Origin: Neisseriaceae bacterium
GTDB taxonomy: Bacteria > Pseudomonadota > Gammaproteobacteria > Burkholderiales > Chromobacteriaceae
Assembly (NCBI GenBank): GCA_027489245.1
Contig: JAIYAC010000006.1
Location: 1-64,000, forward strand
Reading direction: 5' to 3'
DNA: 64,000 bases
Shown here piece by piece: positions 42,205-50,280 of the stretch. The notes below the pieces were generated by a model. The model was given only the letters and a program-made list of their open reading frames with translations. It did not search any database and had not been told where the DNA came from. Numbering within the stretch: position 1 is the stretch's first letter; each line of letters starts with the position of its first letter. The position numbers and the translations under genes are program-made.

Positions 42205-43848
42205 CTACCAGCAACCTTCGCCAAAGGTGGCGTTGTCTTCGTCGTCTTCGCGGTGCACGGATTGCCCCCGCGTGACGGCTTCAAATTCAATCGGGGCCGC
42301 TTCGTTGCGGCTGGCGTAGTCGGCCAGCAGCAAGGCAATGGCGCTATCGCCGTGGCGCTTGCCACCCTGGGTGCTGCCGGTTTCTTTGGTACGCGCCTCC
42401 GGCACACGCGGGATGCCGCGTATCACCTGCACCTGGCGGTAGTCGGTGAGCACGTCTTCGTCGGCCGGCAGGTCGCACAGCGTGCCGTCTTCCAGCGCAG
42501 CTTTCAGCTTGGGGAAGTTCTCCATATAGAAGGCTTCCGTGGCCTGGATGCTATGGATGCGGGTAGCGCCGTAACGCTGGGTGGCTTTCTCGGCCAGGTA
42601 GGCACCGTTGCCGCGTGCATCCAGTGCGGCCGACAGGAAGCTGGGCAGCCGGTCCAGGATGTAAAACAGCATCTGCCGCTGCTGGTCGAACGGCATGTTG
42701 CGGATCTCTACCTGGAACAGCACGCGCCGGTACAGGCCGTGGCGTACCAGCGGCTTGAAGATGGTGAGGTCACCCGTGCGGGCGAAGTCTTCGCCCAGGT
42801 AGCACTTGGCGTTTTTGGGCACCTTGTCCAGCAGCGGCTTCAGGTGGGTATCACACCAGTCAAGGATATCCGCCTCGCGCACGCTTTCGGGCAGCAGGGT
42901 AAAGGCGTCGTCACGGGCGATGCGCAGCACCGGCGTAGCCGGGTTGGCGCGGCTGTCGATCAGCGCCCGGCTGAAGTAGCTGCCGCCGCTCTTGCGCGGT
43001 ACACAGCCGTACTCTTCCTCGGCGCACTCCACGCTGGGCGCGTTCTTGTACAGGTCGTCACGCCATTTCTTTTCGCCCTCTGGCGTCCAGGTCTGGCCGG
43101 TGACGTAGCAGATGCGCTGGTACAAGCCATCGGCAATGGCGTCGTCCAGCGTGATGCGGTGCACGCTGTAGTCCTTGCGGCCTTCACGGGCGTCGGTGAT
43201 GTACTGGCAGAACGGGTTGTCCACGCCGTTGTGCGTGCTGATCAGCCGTACCTTGTTGCCCCACATGGTCAGCGCCAGCGCGGCTTTCAGCAGCTCTTCC
43301 AGGCTGTCGTGGAAGGCCGCTTCGTCGATCACCACATCGCCCTGCAGGCCGCGCAGGTTGGACGGTCGGCTGGATAGCGCCTGAATCTTGAAGCCGCTTT
43401 TGGGGAAGCGGATCATGTAGGTCAGGATTTCTTCCTGCTTGCCTTCGTCCCAGAATGTCTGCTCGTATACGTCGGCCTGTGCCAGCTCGTTAAACGCTTT
43501 GGCAAACAGCGCGCAGGCGGCGATGTACTCCAGCGCCATTTCCTTTTTGCTGCCCACGTAGAAGGTATTGCAGCCCTGGCGGCGACGTGGCCGGGCAGCC
43601 TTTACCACGTTGCGGCCCGCCTCTGCCCAGGTAATGCCGGTACGGCGGCTCTTCTCGGCAAACATGATCTGCGCTTCGTCGGCAAACCAGCGCTGCTGGT
43701 ACGGCAGGAATACCGGCTGTTCGGCCGGGATGGCGTCGGCCACGTCCTGCGGCACCACCACGCCGGCCAGCGCCAGCTCTTCGGCCAGGTCGATCTTGCG
43801 TGGCATGCCGACAGGCACCAGCGTCGGTGCAGCTTGCTTGGCCATCAT
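42205..43848 (-). CDS. Terminase large subunit (Mu gp28)
   Basis: 547 residues. The ATPase region has a Walker A-like MFAEKSRRTGITWAEA and Walker B GDVVIDEAAFHDS; the nuclease domain contains YLGEDFARTGDLTIF and KRHGDSAIALLLAD acidic residues. It pumps and cuts phage DNA during packaging. Its start shares four bases with the gp27 stop. Confidence 0.95.
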   Translation of the reverse strand: MMAKQAAPTLVPVGMPRKIDLAEELALAGVVVPQDVADAIPAEQPVFLPYQQRWFADEAQIMFAEKSRRTGITWAEAGRNVVKAARPRRRQGCNTFYVGSKKEMALEYIAACALFAKAFNELAQADVYEQTFWDEGKQEEILTYMIRFPKSGFKIQALSSRPSNLRGLQGDVVIDEAAFHDSLEELLKAALALTMWGNKVRLISTHNGVDNPFCQYITDAREGRKDYSVHRITLDDAIADGLYQRICYVTGQTWTPEGEKKWRDDLYKNAPSVECAEEEYGCVPRKSGGSYFSRALIDSRANPATPVLRIARDDAFTLLPESVREADILDWCDTHLKPLLDKVPKNAKCYLGEDFARTGDLTIFKPLVRHGLYRRVLFQVEIRNMPFDQQRQMLFYILDRLPSFLSAALDARGNGAYLAEKATQRYGATRIHSIQATEAFYMENFPKLKAALEDGTLCDLPADEDVLTDYRQVQVIRGIPRVPEARTKETGSTQGGKRHGDSAIALLLADYASRNEAAPIEFEAVTRGQSVHREDDEDNATFGEGCW

Positions 43849-44384
43849 GCTTTACCCAGCAAAATGCGGCGGATGCGGGCTTCCATCTGCTCGCTCATGC
43901 CGTCTGCGCCGCGCACTTCTTCCAGCTTCTCTTCCTGCTCGGCCAGCAGCTGGGCGCGTGCTTCGCGCTCGATGCGCTCCTGCTCTTCACGGCGGAATTT
44001 CTTCTGCACCACGGTGGCACGGCCCAGCTCGGCCACCGCCTTGGCCACCTTGGGCAGGTCGATCTGGCCTTCCTCGGACACCATCAGCAACTGGAAGATT
44101 TTTTCCTGTACCAGGCGCATCAGCGCTTCGTTGACCGCGCCTTCGTTATCCGGCGCGGCCTCAACTACGGCACGCGCCTGCTGGCTGGCCATCTTCAGCG
44201 CGGCCAGCTTGTCTTCAAAGGTCTGGCCGTAGCGGTGGATGGCACTTTTACTGATGTCGTAGCCCTTGGCGCGCAAGGCCTCGGCCAGCAGGTCGTAGCC
44301 GGAAAAATCGCCCTCTACCAGGGCGCTATCCAGCCAGGCTTTAACGTCCGGCGGCAGACTGGTGATTTTTGAACGTGGTGGCAT
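43845..44384 (-). CDS. Mu gp27-like protein (DUF3486), terminase-associated
   Basis: 179 residues from MPPRSKITSLPPDVKAWLDSAL; GAGGTCGCC precedes the ATG. The N-terminal helix-turn-helix-like segment (YDLLAEALRAKGYDISKSAIHRYGQ) and long C-terminal coiled coil are typical of DUF3486, thought to be the small terminase equivalent. Confidence 0.9.
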   Translation of the reverse strand: MPPRSKITSLPPDVKAWLDSALVEGDFSGYDLLAEALRAKGYDISKSAIHRYGQTFEDKLAALKMASQQARAVVEAAPDNEGAVNEALMRLVQEKIFQLLMVSEEGQIDLPKVAKAVAELGRATVVQKKFRREEQERIEREARAQLLAEQEEKLEEVRGADGMSEQMEARIRRILLGKA

Positions 44385-44391
44385 GGCGACC

Positions 44392-44712
44392 TCAGAAGTA
44401 CTTGGCCGGGCGGGCAATGCCGGGCTGGCAGTCCACGGTGTATTCCACGATATCCACGCCCAGGCGCGTCAGGTCGGCGTACCACGGGCCGGCCGGGTCG
44501 ACCTGGATGGTCACCAGCTGGCGGTCTTTCAGGTAGTCCAGCTCGCGGCGCTGCTCCATCTGGGTGGCGTCCGGGTAGATGCTCTGGATGGTGGACAGGA
44601 TCAGTGCCTCGTGCGCGCCCACCGGGCGGGCGTTGTTCAGCGTGAGCAGCAGCGCCCAGCGCATACTTTCGCGGCGGACCTTGGACGGGTCGAGTGCGGT
44701 TTGCATCATCAT
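44392..44712 (-). CDS. Mu gp26-position winged-helix protein (VpaChn25_0724 type)
   Basis: 106 residues with a winged-helix pattern (LLLTLNNARPVGAHEALILSTIQSIYPDATQMEQRRELDYLKDRQLVTI). It occurs in the same place in many Mu-like phages; exact role unknown. Confidence 0.82.
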   Translation of the reverse strand: MMMQTALDPSKVRRESMRWALLLTLNNARPVGAHEALILSTIQSIYPDATQMEQRRELDYLKDRQLVTIQVDPAGPWYADLTRLGVDIVEYTVDCQPGIARPAKYF

Positions 44713-45047
44713 GGTTTCCTTTGCATGGCCAGCTGCTGCAGGCTGTGGGCGACGCCGTCCAGCTTGGCTTCGATGGTGGTCTGATTACGGATGAAGTCTT
44801 CTCGGCGCACGTATTCCAGCGGCAGCGTGCCCATGAGCTTTAGCAGGTCTTTTTCCAGCTCCACCAGCTTGGCGCGGTGGTCTTCCAGCGTACTGGCGGT
44901 AATTTCCTGTGATGCCGCTACTGCCTGGAATTTCTCGGTGATGCTGCGGCTGACCTGGCTGGCCAGGATTTTGGCCAGCGTCCAGAACCCGCCCAGGATG
45001 GTGAGCAGCAAGGTGATGGCTTGCCATAGTTCCAGCGTGATGTTCAT
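44709..45047 (-). CDS. DUF2730 family membrane-anchored phage protein
   Basis: 112 residues. One N-terminal transmembrane segment (LWQAITLLLTILGGFWTLAKIL) is followed by a coiled coil (STLEDHRAKLVELEKDLLKLMGTLPLEYVRREDFI). This matches DUF2730 of Mu-like phages, in the gp25 position. It overlaps both neighbours by four bases. Confidence 0.85.
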   Translation of the reverse strand: MNITLELWQAITLLLTILGGFWTLAKILASQVSRSITEKFQAVAASQEITASTLEDHRAKLVELEKDLLKLMGTLPLEYVRREDFIRNQTTIEAKLDGVAHSLQQLAMQRKP

Positions 45048-45256
45048 TGGTGCCCCTTTTCACAGGCTGTTTGACACCGGATGCAGCGGGTGCAGCCCAC
45101 CGCAGCCTGGCGTCGTTTTTCGGGTATGGCTTGGCCGCAGTCCTTGCAGTGTTCCAGGCTGCTACCCTGCGGCCGGCTGGCAGCCGCCTGGGCAGCCAGC
45201 GCCTGTTCACGCTGGCGCTGCTCCAGTGCTTGTGCCCGGTCGTACAGGTCGGTCAT
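45044..45256 (-). CDS. TraR/DksA-type zinc-finger protein
   Basis: 70 residues from MTDLYDRAQALEQ. The four-cysteine finger HCKDCGQAIPEKRRQA...CTRCIRCQ identifies the TraR/DksA C4 family, which binds RNA polymerase in its secondary channel. The short form lacks the DksA coiled-coil tip, like F-plasmid TraR. It may redirect host transcription during lytic growth. Confidence 0.88.
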   Translation of the reverse strand: MTDLYDRAQALEQRQREQALAAQAAASRPQGSSLEHCKDCGQAIPEKRRQAAVGCTRCIRCQTACEKGHQ

Positions 45257-45846
45257 GGTGCAGCCGCCTCCTGGTGCAGGCGGATGAACAGCTGCAGCTG
45301 GTTTTCCAGCTGCTGGCACCACTGGCCATAGTCGGCGGCGTGGGCTAAGAGGTCGCGGGGTAATAGCCCGGCTGCGGCGGGGGCGGCTTCTGCGGTAGCT
45401 GCAGCATGTCCGGCGTCGGCTGCGGGCACGGCGGCAGCATGGTCGGTGTCGGTGTAGCCAAGGAAGCGCTGGTAGAGGCGCAGGCTGTCAGGGCCAAGGC
45501 CAGTAAAAGCGGGGCCATCTTGCTGGGTGACATGAGTAATCCTTTTACGGTGTTGTGCCTGGGCTTGCGCCAGTGCGGCACGGGTATGCAGCAGCTCGCT
45601 GCCGATCTGGTTGGCCTGCTGTTGCAGTACCAGGTAGCGGGCCTGGCTGGCTTGCAGCTGGCGGGCATGCAGCTGGCTGTCCTGTGCACGCTCTGCCGTG
45701 TACTGCTGTGCCAGGCGCGCCAGCTGCAGCTCACCGCTGCGGGTGGCCTGGGTGTGGCCCAGGTCGTAACCCAGGTAGGCCACCACCGCCAGCGGCAGCA
45801 GCACCTTGCCGATGCGCCAGGCGTTGTAGAGCAGGGTTTCAAGCAT
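45253..45846 (-). CDS. Rz-like inner-membrane spanin
   Basis: 197 residues: an N-terminal membrane anchor (VLLPLAVVAYLGYDLGH) and a long periplasmic coiled coil rich in glutamine and alanine. It lies after holin in the lysis cassette, and a nested lipoprotein gene in another frame confirms the Rz/Rz1 arrangement. The C-terminal extension is longer than in lambda Rz. Confidence 0.8.
   Translation of the reverse strand: MLETLLYNAWRIGKVLLPLAVVAYLGYDLGHTQATRSGELQLARLAQQYTAERAQDSQLHARQLQASQARYLVLQQQANQIGSELLHTRAALAQAQAQHRKRITHVTQQDGPAFTGLGPDSLRLYQRFLGYTDTDHAAAVPAADAGHAAATAEAAPAAAGLLPRDLLAHAADYGQWCQQLENQLQLFIRLHQEAAAP
45345..45533 (-). CDS. Rz1-like outer-membrane spanin lipoprotein, nested in Rz
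   Basis: 62 residues from MSPSKMAPLLLALALTACAS; the lipobox is LTAC (Cys18). The mature part is proline-rich (PTPTMLPPCPQPTPDMLQLPQKPPPPQPG), as expected for Rz1. The gene lies completely inside Rz in a shifted frame. Confidence 0.85.
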   Translation of the reverse strand: MSPSKMAPLLLALALTACASTSASLATPTPTMLPPCPQPTPDMLQLPQKPPPPQPGYYPATS

Positions 45847-46069
45847 CGTCGGCCTCCTTACTGTTGCGCCGAGTAGCTATCCAGCTGCGGGCGGCCGAGT
45901 AGCCACCCACCATGCCCAGGTAGGCCAGCCAGATATCGGCCCCCAACGTGCCGCGCCAGCCTTGCTGGATGAACATGAAGGTGGCCACCGCGCAGGCTAC
46001 GTTGGCCCACAGCTTGCTGTGGCTGAGGCGGCCGGTGGCCGGGTTGGTAAACAGGTCGGACACGTTCAT
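45839..46069 (-). CDS. Holin-like membrane protein (DUF2644)
   Basis: 76 residues with two short hydrophobic segments (LWANVACAVATFMFIQQ and IWLAYLGMVGGYSAARSW). The N-terminal SDLFTNPATGRLSHSKLWAN is the DUF2644 pattern found next to endolysin genes in Mu-like phages. It would release the endolysin across the inner membrane. Confidence 0.82.
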   Translation of the reverse strand: MNVSDLFTNPATGRLSHSKLWANVACAVATFMFIQQGWRGTLGADIWLAYLGMVGGYSAARSWIATRRNSKEADDA

Positions 46070-46073
46070 GGCG

Positions 46074-46592
46074 CTACGCCTGCAGGCTGGCCGGCAGCGG
46101 CTTCATGCCGGCTTGCAGCCAGTCGGCCACGTTGAAACCGGGGCAGGTTTTCAGCCACTCGGCAGGCTCCACCGTGCCGTCACCGTCCTTATCCGGCGAC
46201 AGGTCGCGGTGGCCCACCACACGGGCCGCCGGGTACTGCGCTTTCAGCGCCTTCACTAGGCTGTGCAGGGCATCCCACTGCGCACGGGTAAAGCGGCTGG
46301 TGCCGACAAGGCAGATACCGATGGATTGGCTATTAAAGCCCTGCACATGCGCGCCGACCTCGGCAATGGCGCGGCCGGTGTGCTTGCTGCCGTCGGTATC
46401 CAGCACAAAGTGGTAGCCGATGGCAGCAAGGTCAGGGTTGAAGGCGGCACGGGCAGCGCGCTGGCGCTGGAAGCTACGCTGGGCGTGCCAGCCGTCGATG
46501 ACGGCAGCGGCGCTGCGGGTTCGGCTACCCAGCTGGCGGCCATCGCTGCTTGCCGAGCAGTGGATGACGATAAGGCTGATGGGGCGGGACAT
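46074..46592 (-). CDS. Endolysin, N-acetylmuramoyl-L-alanine amidase
   Basis: 172 residues, amidase_2 family. Zinc ligands are His11 (VIHCSAS), the histidine of VVGHRDLSPD and the cysteine of KTCPGFN; GYHFVLDTDGS is the conserved core. No signal peptide, so holin is needed. It cleaves peptide stems from glycan at lysis. Confidence 0.93.
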   Translation of the reverse strand: MSRPISLIVIHCSASSDGRQLGSRTRSAAAVIDGWHAQRSFQRQRAARAAFNPDLAAIGYHFVLDTDGSKHTGRAIAEVGAHVQGFNSQSIGICLVGTSRFTRAQWDALHSLVKALKAQYPAARVVGHRDLSPDKDGDGTVEPAEWLKTCPGFNVADWLQAGMKPLPASLQA

Positions 46593-46667
46593 GGCGACTC
46601 CTTGAAAGCAGTGTCGCCAGCATAGAAAAAGCGCCCGCTAGGGGCGCTGTGAGCTATGTCATTAGGT

Positions 46668-46868
46668 CTATCGCTGAATGGCTGCTTGGAGCTCTATTAA
46701 CCCCGATGGTGCAGAAACCTGCAAGGGAGCAAGATTATATTCATGCTTCTTAATTATTCGCTTGGAGAGCATTTCATTATACTCCTCCTGCATGCTTTGC
46801 CATTTACCGGCTTCGGGCTTGCAGTCGCGCAACATATTCTCAAGTTGGTCAGCCAAACTGATACTCAT
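46668..46868 (-). CDS. Small hypothetical protein beside the serine protease gene
   Basis: 66 residues from MSISLADQLENMLRD; GGAGGGTGTG gives a good ribosome site for this ATG, 15 bp after the protease stop. Acidic-basic mixed helical protein of unknown role. Shared low GC and spacing suggest it is co-expressed with the protease. Confidence 0.62.
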   Translation of the reverse strand: MSISLADQLENMLRDCKPEAGKWQSMQEEYNEMLSKRIIKKHEYNLAPLQVSAPSGLIELQAAIQR

Positions 46869-46882
46869 CACACCCTCCTGGA

Positions 46883-47743
46883 TCAAATACCCTTGCCGTC
46901 AATAAAAATTGACCATTGCTTTTGCGAAACATAATCAGCAACTAAATCGTGATACTGATTTATATCTTTACGCAATTGTACATTATCACTGTAGTCATCA
47001 ATTGCAAGCTTGAGCTTGTCTTGCAAAACTTCGATACCAATCATGCGCCCATGAGAGTGCCATACTTTATTGTCACCAAGTTGTGCAGCAATCTGATGGG
47101 CTCTTTCTTCTTTTTCCCGAGGTGTCACTAGCTCACCATTTGATGAGTGGCGTTGCCAGCTTTTAAATTTATATTGCACAAGCCATTCTTTCAATAAAGA
47201 TACGGACAAATCACGAGCCTGCTCGTATCTACGAAGGAGAGCCATGTCTTGGCTTTGTGCAATTGCATATTCAACACTTGTTATGGTGTTTTCTCTACTT
47301 TTCTGAAGAATCTCTTCAAACTTATCGAGATACCCCAAAGCTGGAACCCAATTTCCTTCTCTCGATTGAACTTGAGGATCAATTGGGCCTAATGCCGATG
47401 AGTAATCCATAAAGATCTTATCACCGGACATGCAGAAAATAGTCCCAGCAGACATTGCCATATTAGGAACAATAAAAAACACTTCATCATAAAAGTGTCT
47501 AATCATTCCAACCATTCTCTCTACCGTCTCAACATGCCCACCTGGAGTATTGAGTACAAGAGCCAGTCGACGCTGATCGTCGCCATGCGCTGTCTGAACT
47601 GACTCTAAGCATCGCCTAAAAAATTGCAGATATTCTGGGCGGATATCACCATAGTATGCAAAGAGAGCAGCACCGAAGTGATCTTCAAGCTTTTCGCGCG
47701 CATTTGCTCGAGCTTGGGCTAGTGCTTGATCCAGACTGATCAT
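46883..47743 (-). CDS. ClpP-like serine protease, SDH proteinase family, prophage cargo
   Basis: 286 residues from MISLDQALAQARANARE. The ClpP/SppA-like fold is shown by LALVLNTPGGHVETVERMV and the nucleophile Ser98 in NMAMSAGTIFCMSGDKI, followed by SALGPIDPQ, as in serine dehydrogenase proteinases (PF01972). No signal peptide or membrane anchor is seen, so it is cytoplasmic. It is inserted between Mor and the lysis cassette, has far lower GC than neighbours, and is not part of Mu. A role in defence or lysogeny is inference. Confidence 0.78.
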   Translation of the reverse strand: MISLDQALAQARANAREKLEDHFGAALFAYYGDIRPEYLQFFRRCLESVQTAHGDDQRRLALVLNTPGGHVETVERMVGMIRHFYDEVFFIVPNMAMSAGTIFCMSGDKIFMDYSSALGPIDPQVQSREGNWVPALGYLDKFEEILQKSRENTITSVEYAIAQSQDMALLRRYEQARDLSVSLLKEWLVQYKFKSWQRHSSNGELVTPREKEERAHQIAAQLGDNKVWHSHGRMIGIEVLQDKLKLAIDDYSDNVQLRKDINQYHDLVADYVSQKQWSIFIDGKGI

Positions 47744-47806
47744 AGTGATGAGATAGCATTGTTGGCTTGTAAGTGTGCTTATTTTGCGCTTGTATTGGCA
47801 CAAGCG

Positions 47807-48265
47807 TCAATCGCAAACGTCATACACATTGAACAAACCCAGCTGATAGACAACCTGGGAATCAGTATTGTCGACCTCTTTCAACAACCTCCACACATTC
47901 CGCTCGGTCATGTGGTATTGCCGCGCCAGCTGGGTCACCGCATGGTTGGCCGCATGCTGGCGGGTGATGGCGTCGAACTCGCTACGGATAGTACGATTGC
48001 GCAGCTCCAGCATGGCAGCCTTGCACAGCGGGATGGACAGCACCTCGCCGCCAAAATGGCGGGTGATGATGTCGGCAGCTTCTACACCCAGCACTTCGGC
48101 CAGGGCTTCGTAGCGCACGTGGCCGCTGCGGGTCTGGTTCTTGCTGACCGGGAAGGTGGTGCCACCCCAGGTCTGGATCAGCAGCAGCGCCTTGGGCAGG
48201 CCGATCAGGCTGACAAACAGCCGGGCCGATTCCGGCAGCAGGTGTTGTACGTTGTCCAGGTTCAT
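47807..48265 (-). CDS. mor: Mor-family transcription activator
   Basis: 152 residues from MNLDNVQHLLPESARLFVSLIGLPKALLLIQTWGG. The C-terminal helix-turn-helix (HAVTQLARQYHMTERNVWRLL) matches Mor, the Mu middle activator. Its ATG overlaps the gemA stop. The late promoter it controls would lie before the lysis genes, where the protease cargo now sits. Confidence 0.9.
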   Translation of the reverse strand: MNLDNVQHLLPESARLFVSLIGLPKALLLIQTWGGTTFPVSKNQTRSGHVRYEALAEVLGVEAADIITRHFGGEVLSIPLCKAAMLELRNRTIRSEFDAITRQHAANHAVTQLARQYHMTERNVWRLLKEVDNTDSQVVYQLGLFNVYDVCD

Positions 48266-48666
48266 CGCTCGTACCTCCCTTGCCGTGTGGCGTCCACAAT
48301 CAGTGCCTTCATCAGTTTTTCCAGTTGCTCGTACGCCAGCCAGTCCACTTTCTCCACCTGGAACATGCGCACTGCCATCGCGTCGGCGTAGGCCCACGGC
48401 CGGCCTGCGCTGGCCAGCATGGCTTCGATCTTGGTCATCAGTCTCGCCTTGTGCTGGGCAGGTGTCGGCTTGCGGCCGGCCTTGCTGGCGGCCTTGGGCT
48501 GCCAGCCCAGGCGCTTGCAGTTGGCTATTACCTTTGCCGCAGCGGCAACGGACAGGTCCTTGGCGGACGTGACGCCGGCCACGCTGTGCAGCATGGCGCG
48601 GTAGGTGGCGTCGTCCATCCCCAGCTCTTTCTTGGCGATGTGGATCTGGGCCAGCAGGTTGCGCAT
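48262..48666 (-). CDS. gemA: GemA/gp16 family protein (DUF1018)
   Basis: 134 residues. MRNLLAQIHIAKKELGMDDATYRAMLHSVAG and GRPWAYADAMAVRMFQVEKVDWL are diagnostic for gp16/GemA, which in Mu modulates host gene expression and replication. It precedes mor as in Mu. Confidence 0.92.
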   Translation of the reverse strand: MRNLLAQIHIAKKELGMDDATYRAMLHSVAGVTSAKDLSVAAAAKVIANCKRLGWQPKAASKAGRKPTPAQHKARLMTKIEAMLASAGRPWAYADAMAVRMFQVEKVDWLAYEQLEKLMKALIVDATRQGRYER

Positions 48667-48738
48667 GATTTATCACCCCTTGAAAAACACCTTGCGCAGC
48701 CGTCTGCCTGCAGGCGGCTGGACACGGTGCTCTGCGCC

Positions 48739-49350
48739 CTAGACCCCGGCAATATCCAGCGGGATGGCCTGGTACTGGTCGGTATCGCCCACCCGTTCGT
48801 ACACGCGGATATAGCTGCGCGAGCACTGCACGCGTACCGAGTCGGACAGCGCCGACATGGCGCGCTGCCACTTTTCGTCCTGGATATCCAGGCGGCGCAG
48901 CGACAGGATGCGGCCGGTGGAAATCTTGCCTTCCTTATCCACGTTGAAAGCATCGTTGATCAGGGCGCGGATCTCGCTGCGGGCACCTGCGGTCCACTCC
49001 TGCACGCATTCGTCGATCAGTGCCTTGGCGGCCTGCAGGCCTTCGTCGAAGGTGAGCGTATCGGCCATGGCGCGCAGTACCTTGAAGCGGCCGTCGAAAC
49101 TGACCAGGGTGACGTTGCCTTTGGCACCGCCCAAGCGGGTGTCGTAGCGCTCTACCGACAGGTCGACAAAGGCACCGATGTCAGCAAACACGCTGCTCTT
49201 GAAGCTGGCCAGCGCGGCATTCAGCGCCTTGGCCTTGGCCACGATTTCCTGCACCAGCTGGTCGCGGGCCAGGTCGATGGGTTTGATGGTGGCCAGCGGT
49301 ACCAGGCGGCCTTTGGCGTCTTGCTTGTAGTCGTGTGTGATGGCGTTCAT
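48739..49350 (-). CDS. DUF3164 family early phage protein
   Basis: 203 residues from MNAITHDYKQDAKGRLVPLATIKP. The sequence KLDIQDEKWQRAM-like LRRLDIQDEKWQRAMSALSDSVRVQCSRSYIRVYER and the start match DUF3164 proteins of Mu-like phages. Function unknown; replication support is suspected from early placement. The ATG overlaps the preceding stop. Confidence 0.88.
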   Translation of the reverse strand: MNAITHDYKQDAKGRLVPLATIKPIDLARDQLVQEIVAKAKALNAALASFKSSVFADIGAFVDLSVERYDTRLGGAKGNVTLVSFDGRFKVLRAMADTLTFDEGLQAAKALIDECVQEWTAGARSEIRALINDAFNVDKEGKISTGRILSLRRLDIQDEKWQRAMSALSDSVRVQCSRSYIRVYERVGDTDQYQAIPLDIAGV

Positions 49351-49661
49351 GTGCGTCGTCCTAGCAGTTGTTTCACTTGGGCCAGCTGTCTGCGGTTGGC
49401 AGCCAGCCGCTCTTGGGTAAAGAAGGTGGTGGTATCGGCTTGCCAGTAGGCGCCGGGCGGTGCCGGTACCGGGGTGGCTACCGGCGGCGCTGCAGGTGCC
49501 TGGGCTAGCGCTTCGGCTTGCGGTGGCTGGGGTTGGCCGCATTCGTCCAGGTAGTCCAGCCACACGATTTCGCGGGCGCGCTGCAGGCTGATGCATTGCT
49601 CTGCGGCCAACCTTTCGGCCTCCCAGCGCAGCCTGGCTTTGGTGGCCTCGCACCGCGCCAT
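49347..49661 (-). CDS. Early phage protein, unknown
   Basis: 104 residues from MARCEATKARLRWEAERLAAEQ. A charged helical N-terminus, an alanine-proline-rich linker and a basic C-terminal helix (ERLAANRRQLAQVKQLL). The start shares one base with the previous stop. It contains two exact copies of the uptake-like 11-mer (49531 and 49602). No family recognised. Confidence 0.65.
   Translation of the reverse strand: MARCEATKARLRWEAERLAAEQCISLQRAREIVWLDYLDECGQPQPPQAEALAQAPAAPPVATPVPAPPGAYWQADTTTFFTQERLAANRRQLAQVKQLLGRRT
49531..49541 (+). repeat. Uptake-motif-like 11-mer inside an early phage gene
   Basis: Exact GGTTGGCCGCA; one of two exact copies in the prophage. Confidence 0.45.
49602..49612 (-). 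repeat. Uptake-motif-like 11-mer inside an early phage gene
   Basis: Exact TGCGGCCAACC, extended by TTTCGGCC, 60 bp from the previous copy in opposite orientation. Confidence 0.45.
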
Positions 49662-49948
49662 TAGTGGCCAAACTCCGTCCACACCACCCGGCAGCCACCA
49701 AGGCAGAACTGTCCCTGACGGTACGGGCCGATATGGTCGCTACGGCCAAAGCTGTAGTAAGCCGCGTCACCACTGGCCACCAGCCGGCTGCACTTGCTGC
49801 TGGTCTGGATTTCGATGGTTGGCCGCTTGCCTTCCAGGCGAGCGGCGCGGGCCACCAAGCCCATCTTGCCCAGCTCGCGGATGGCGTCGGCCACCTTCAG
49901 GGTGCTGGCCAGCAGCACGGCATTGCTGATGTGCGCGTTGTTTGTCAT
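49661..49948 (-). CDS. Early phage protein, unknown
   Basis: 95 residues. A winged-helix-like N-terminal stretch (NAVLLASTLKVADAIRELGKMGLVARAARLEGKRPTIEI) is followed by two cysteines. It overlaps its neighbours by 4 and 1 bases, so it belongs to the early operon. Function unknown. Confidence 0.65.
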   Translation of the reverse strand: MTNNAHISNAVLLASTLKVADAIRELGKMGLVARAARLEGKRPTIEIQTSSKCSRLVASGDAAYYSFGRSDHIGPYRQGQFCLGGCRVVWTEFGH

Positions 49949-50280
49949 GGCTGTTCTCCTTGCGGGCGGTTTGGGCAGCGCTGGCAGGCGCGCCAGTGGG
50001 AAAGCTTCATCGGGTGGTGTGTGGGCGCCACGGCCAGGGCGGTGGCGCGGCAGGTGGCGCTGCTGATCTGCTCGCCGCTATGGGGACAGATCAGCTTGTC
50101 CAGCGTGGCCAGCACGGCCTGGGCAATGCGGTCGGTTTTGCCGGGGTACTTGCTGGCCAGCACCAGGCTGATGGTGGCGGTGCTGTAACCCAGCAGCTTG
50201 GCGGTGCGAGCCATACTGGTACGCCGGGCTTCTTCGCGCAGCAGCTGCAGCCAGTGCGCTGTGGTGTCAGTAGTCGTCAT
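49945..50280 (-). CDS. Small helix-turn-helix early phage protein
   Basis: 111 residues. The N-terminal half (WLQLLREEARRTSMARTAKLLGYSTATISLVLASKYPGKTDRIAQAVLATL) has a clear helix-turn-helix pattern as in small phage regulators. The C-terminal half has a cysteine pair (CQRCPNRP). Probably a DNA-binding regulator of early genes. Confidence 0.72.
   Translation of the reverse strand: MTTTDTTAHWLQLLREEARRTSMARTAKLLGYSTATISLVLASKYPGKTDRIAQAVLATLDKLICPHSGEQISSATCRATALAVAPTHHPMKLSHWRACQRCPNRPQGEQP

Noticed and set aside
48739-49773. A 344-codon frame as one protein
   Set aside because: Only the part from 49350 has the DUF3164 start, and that ATG overlaps the stop of the preceding gene; the upstream extension is antiparallel to nothing but reads through two real genes in another frame.
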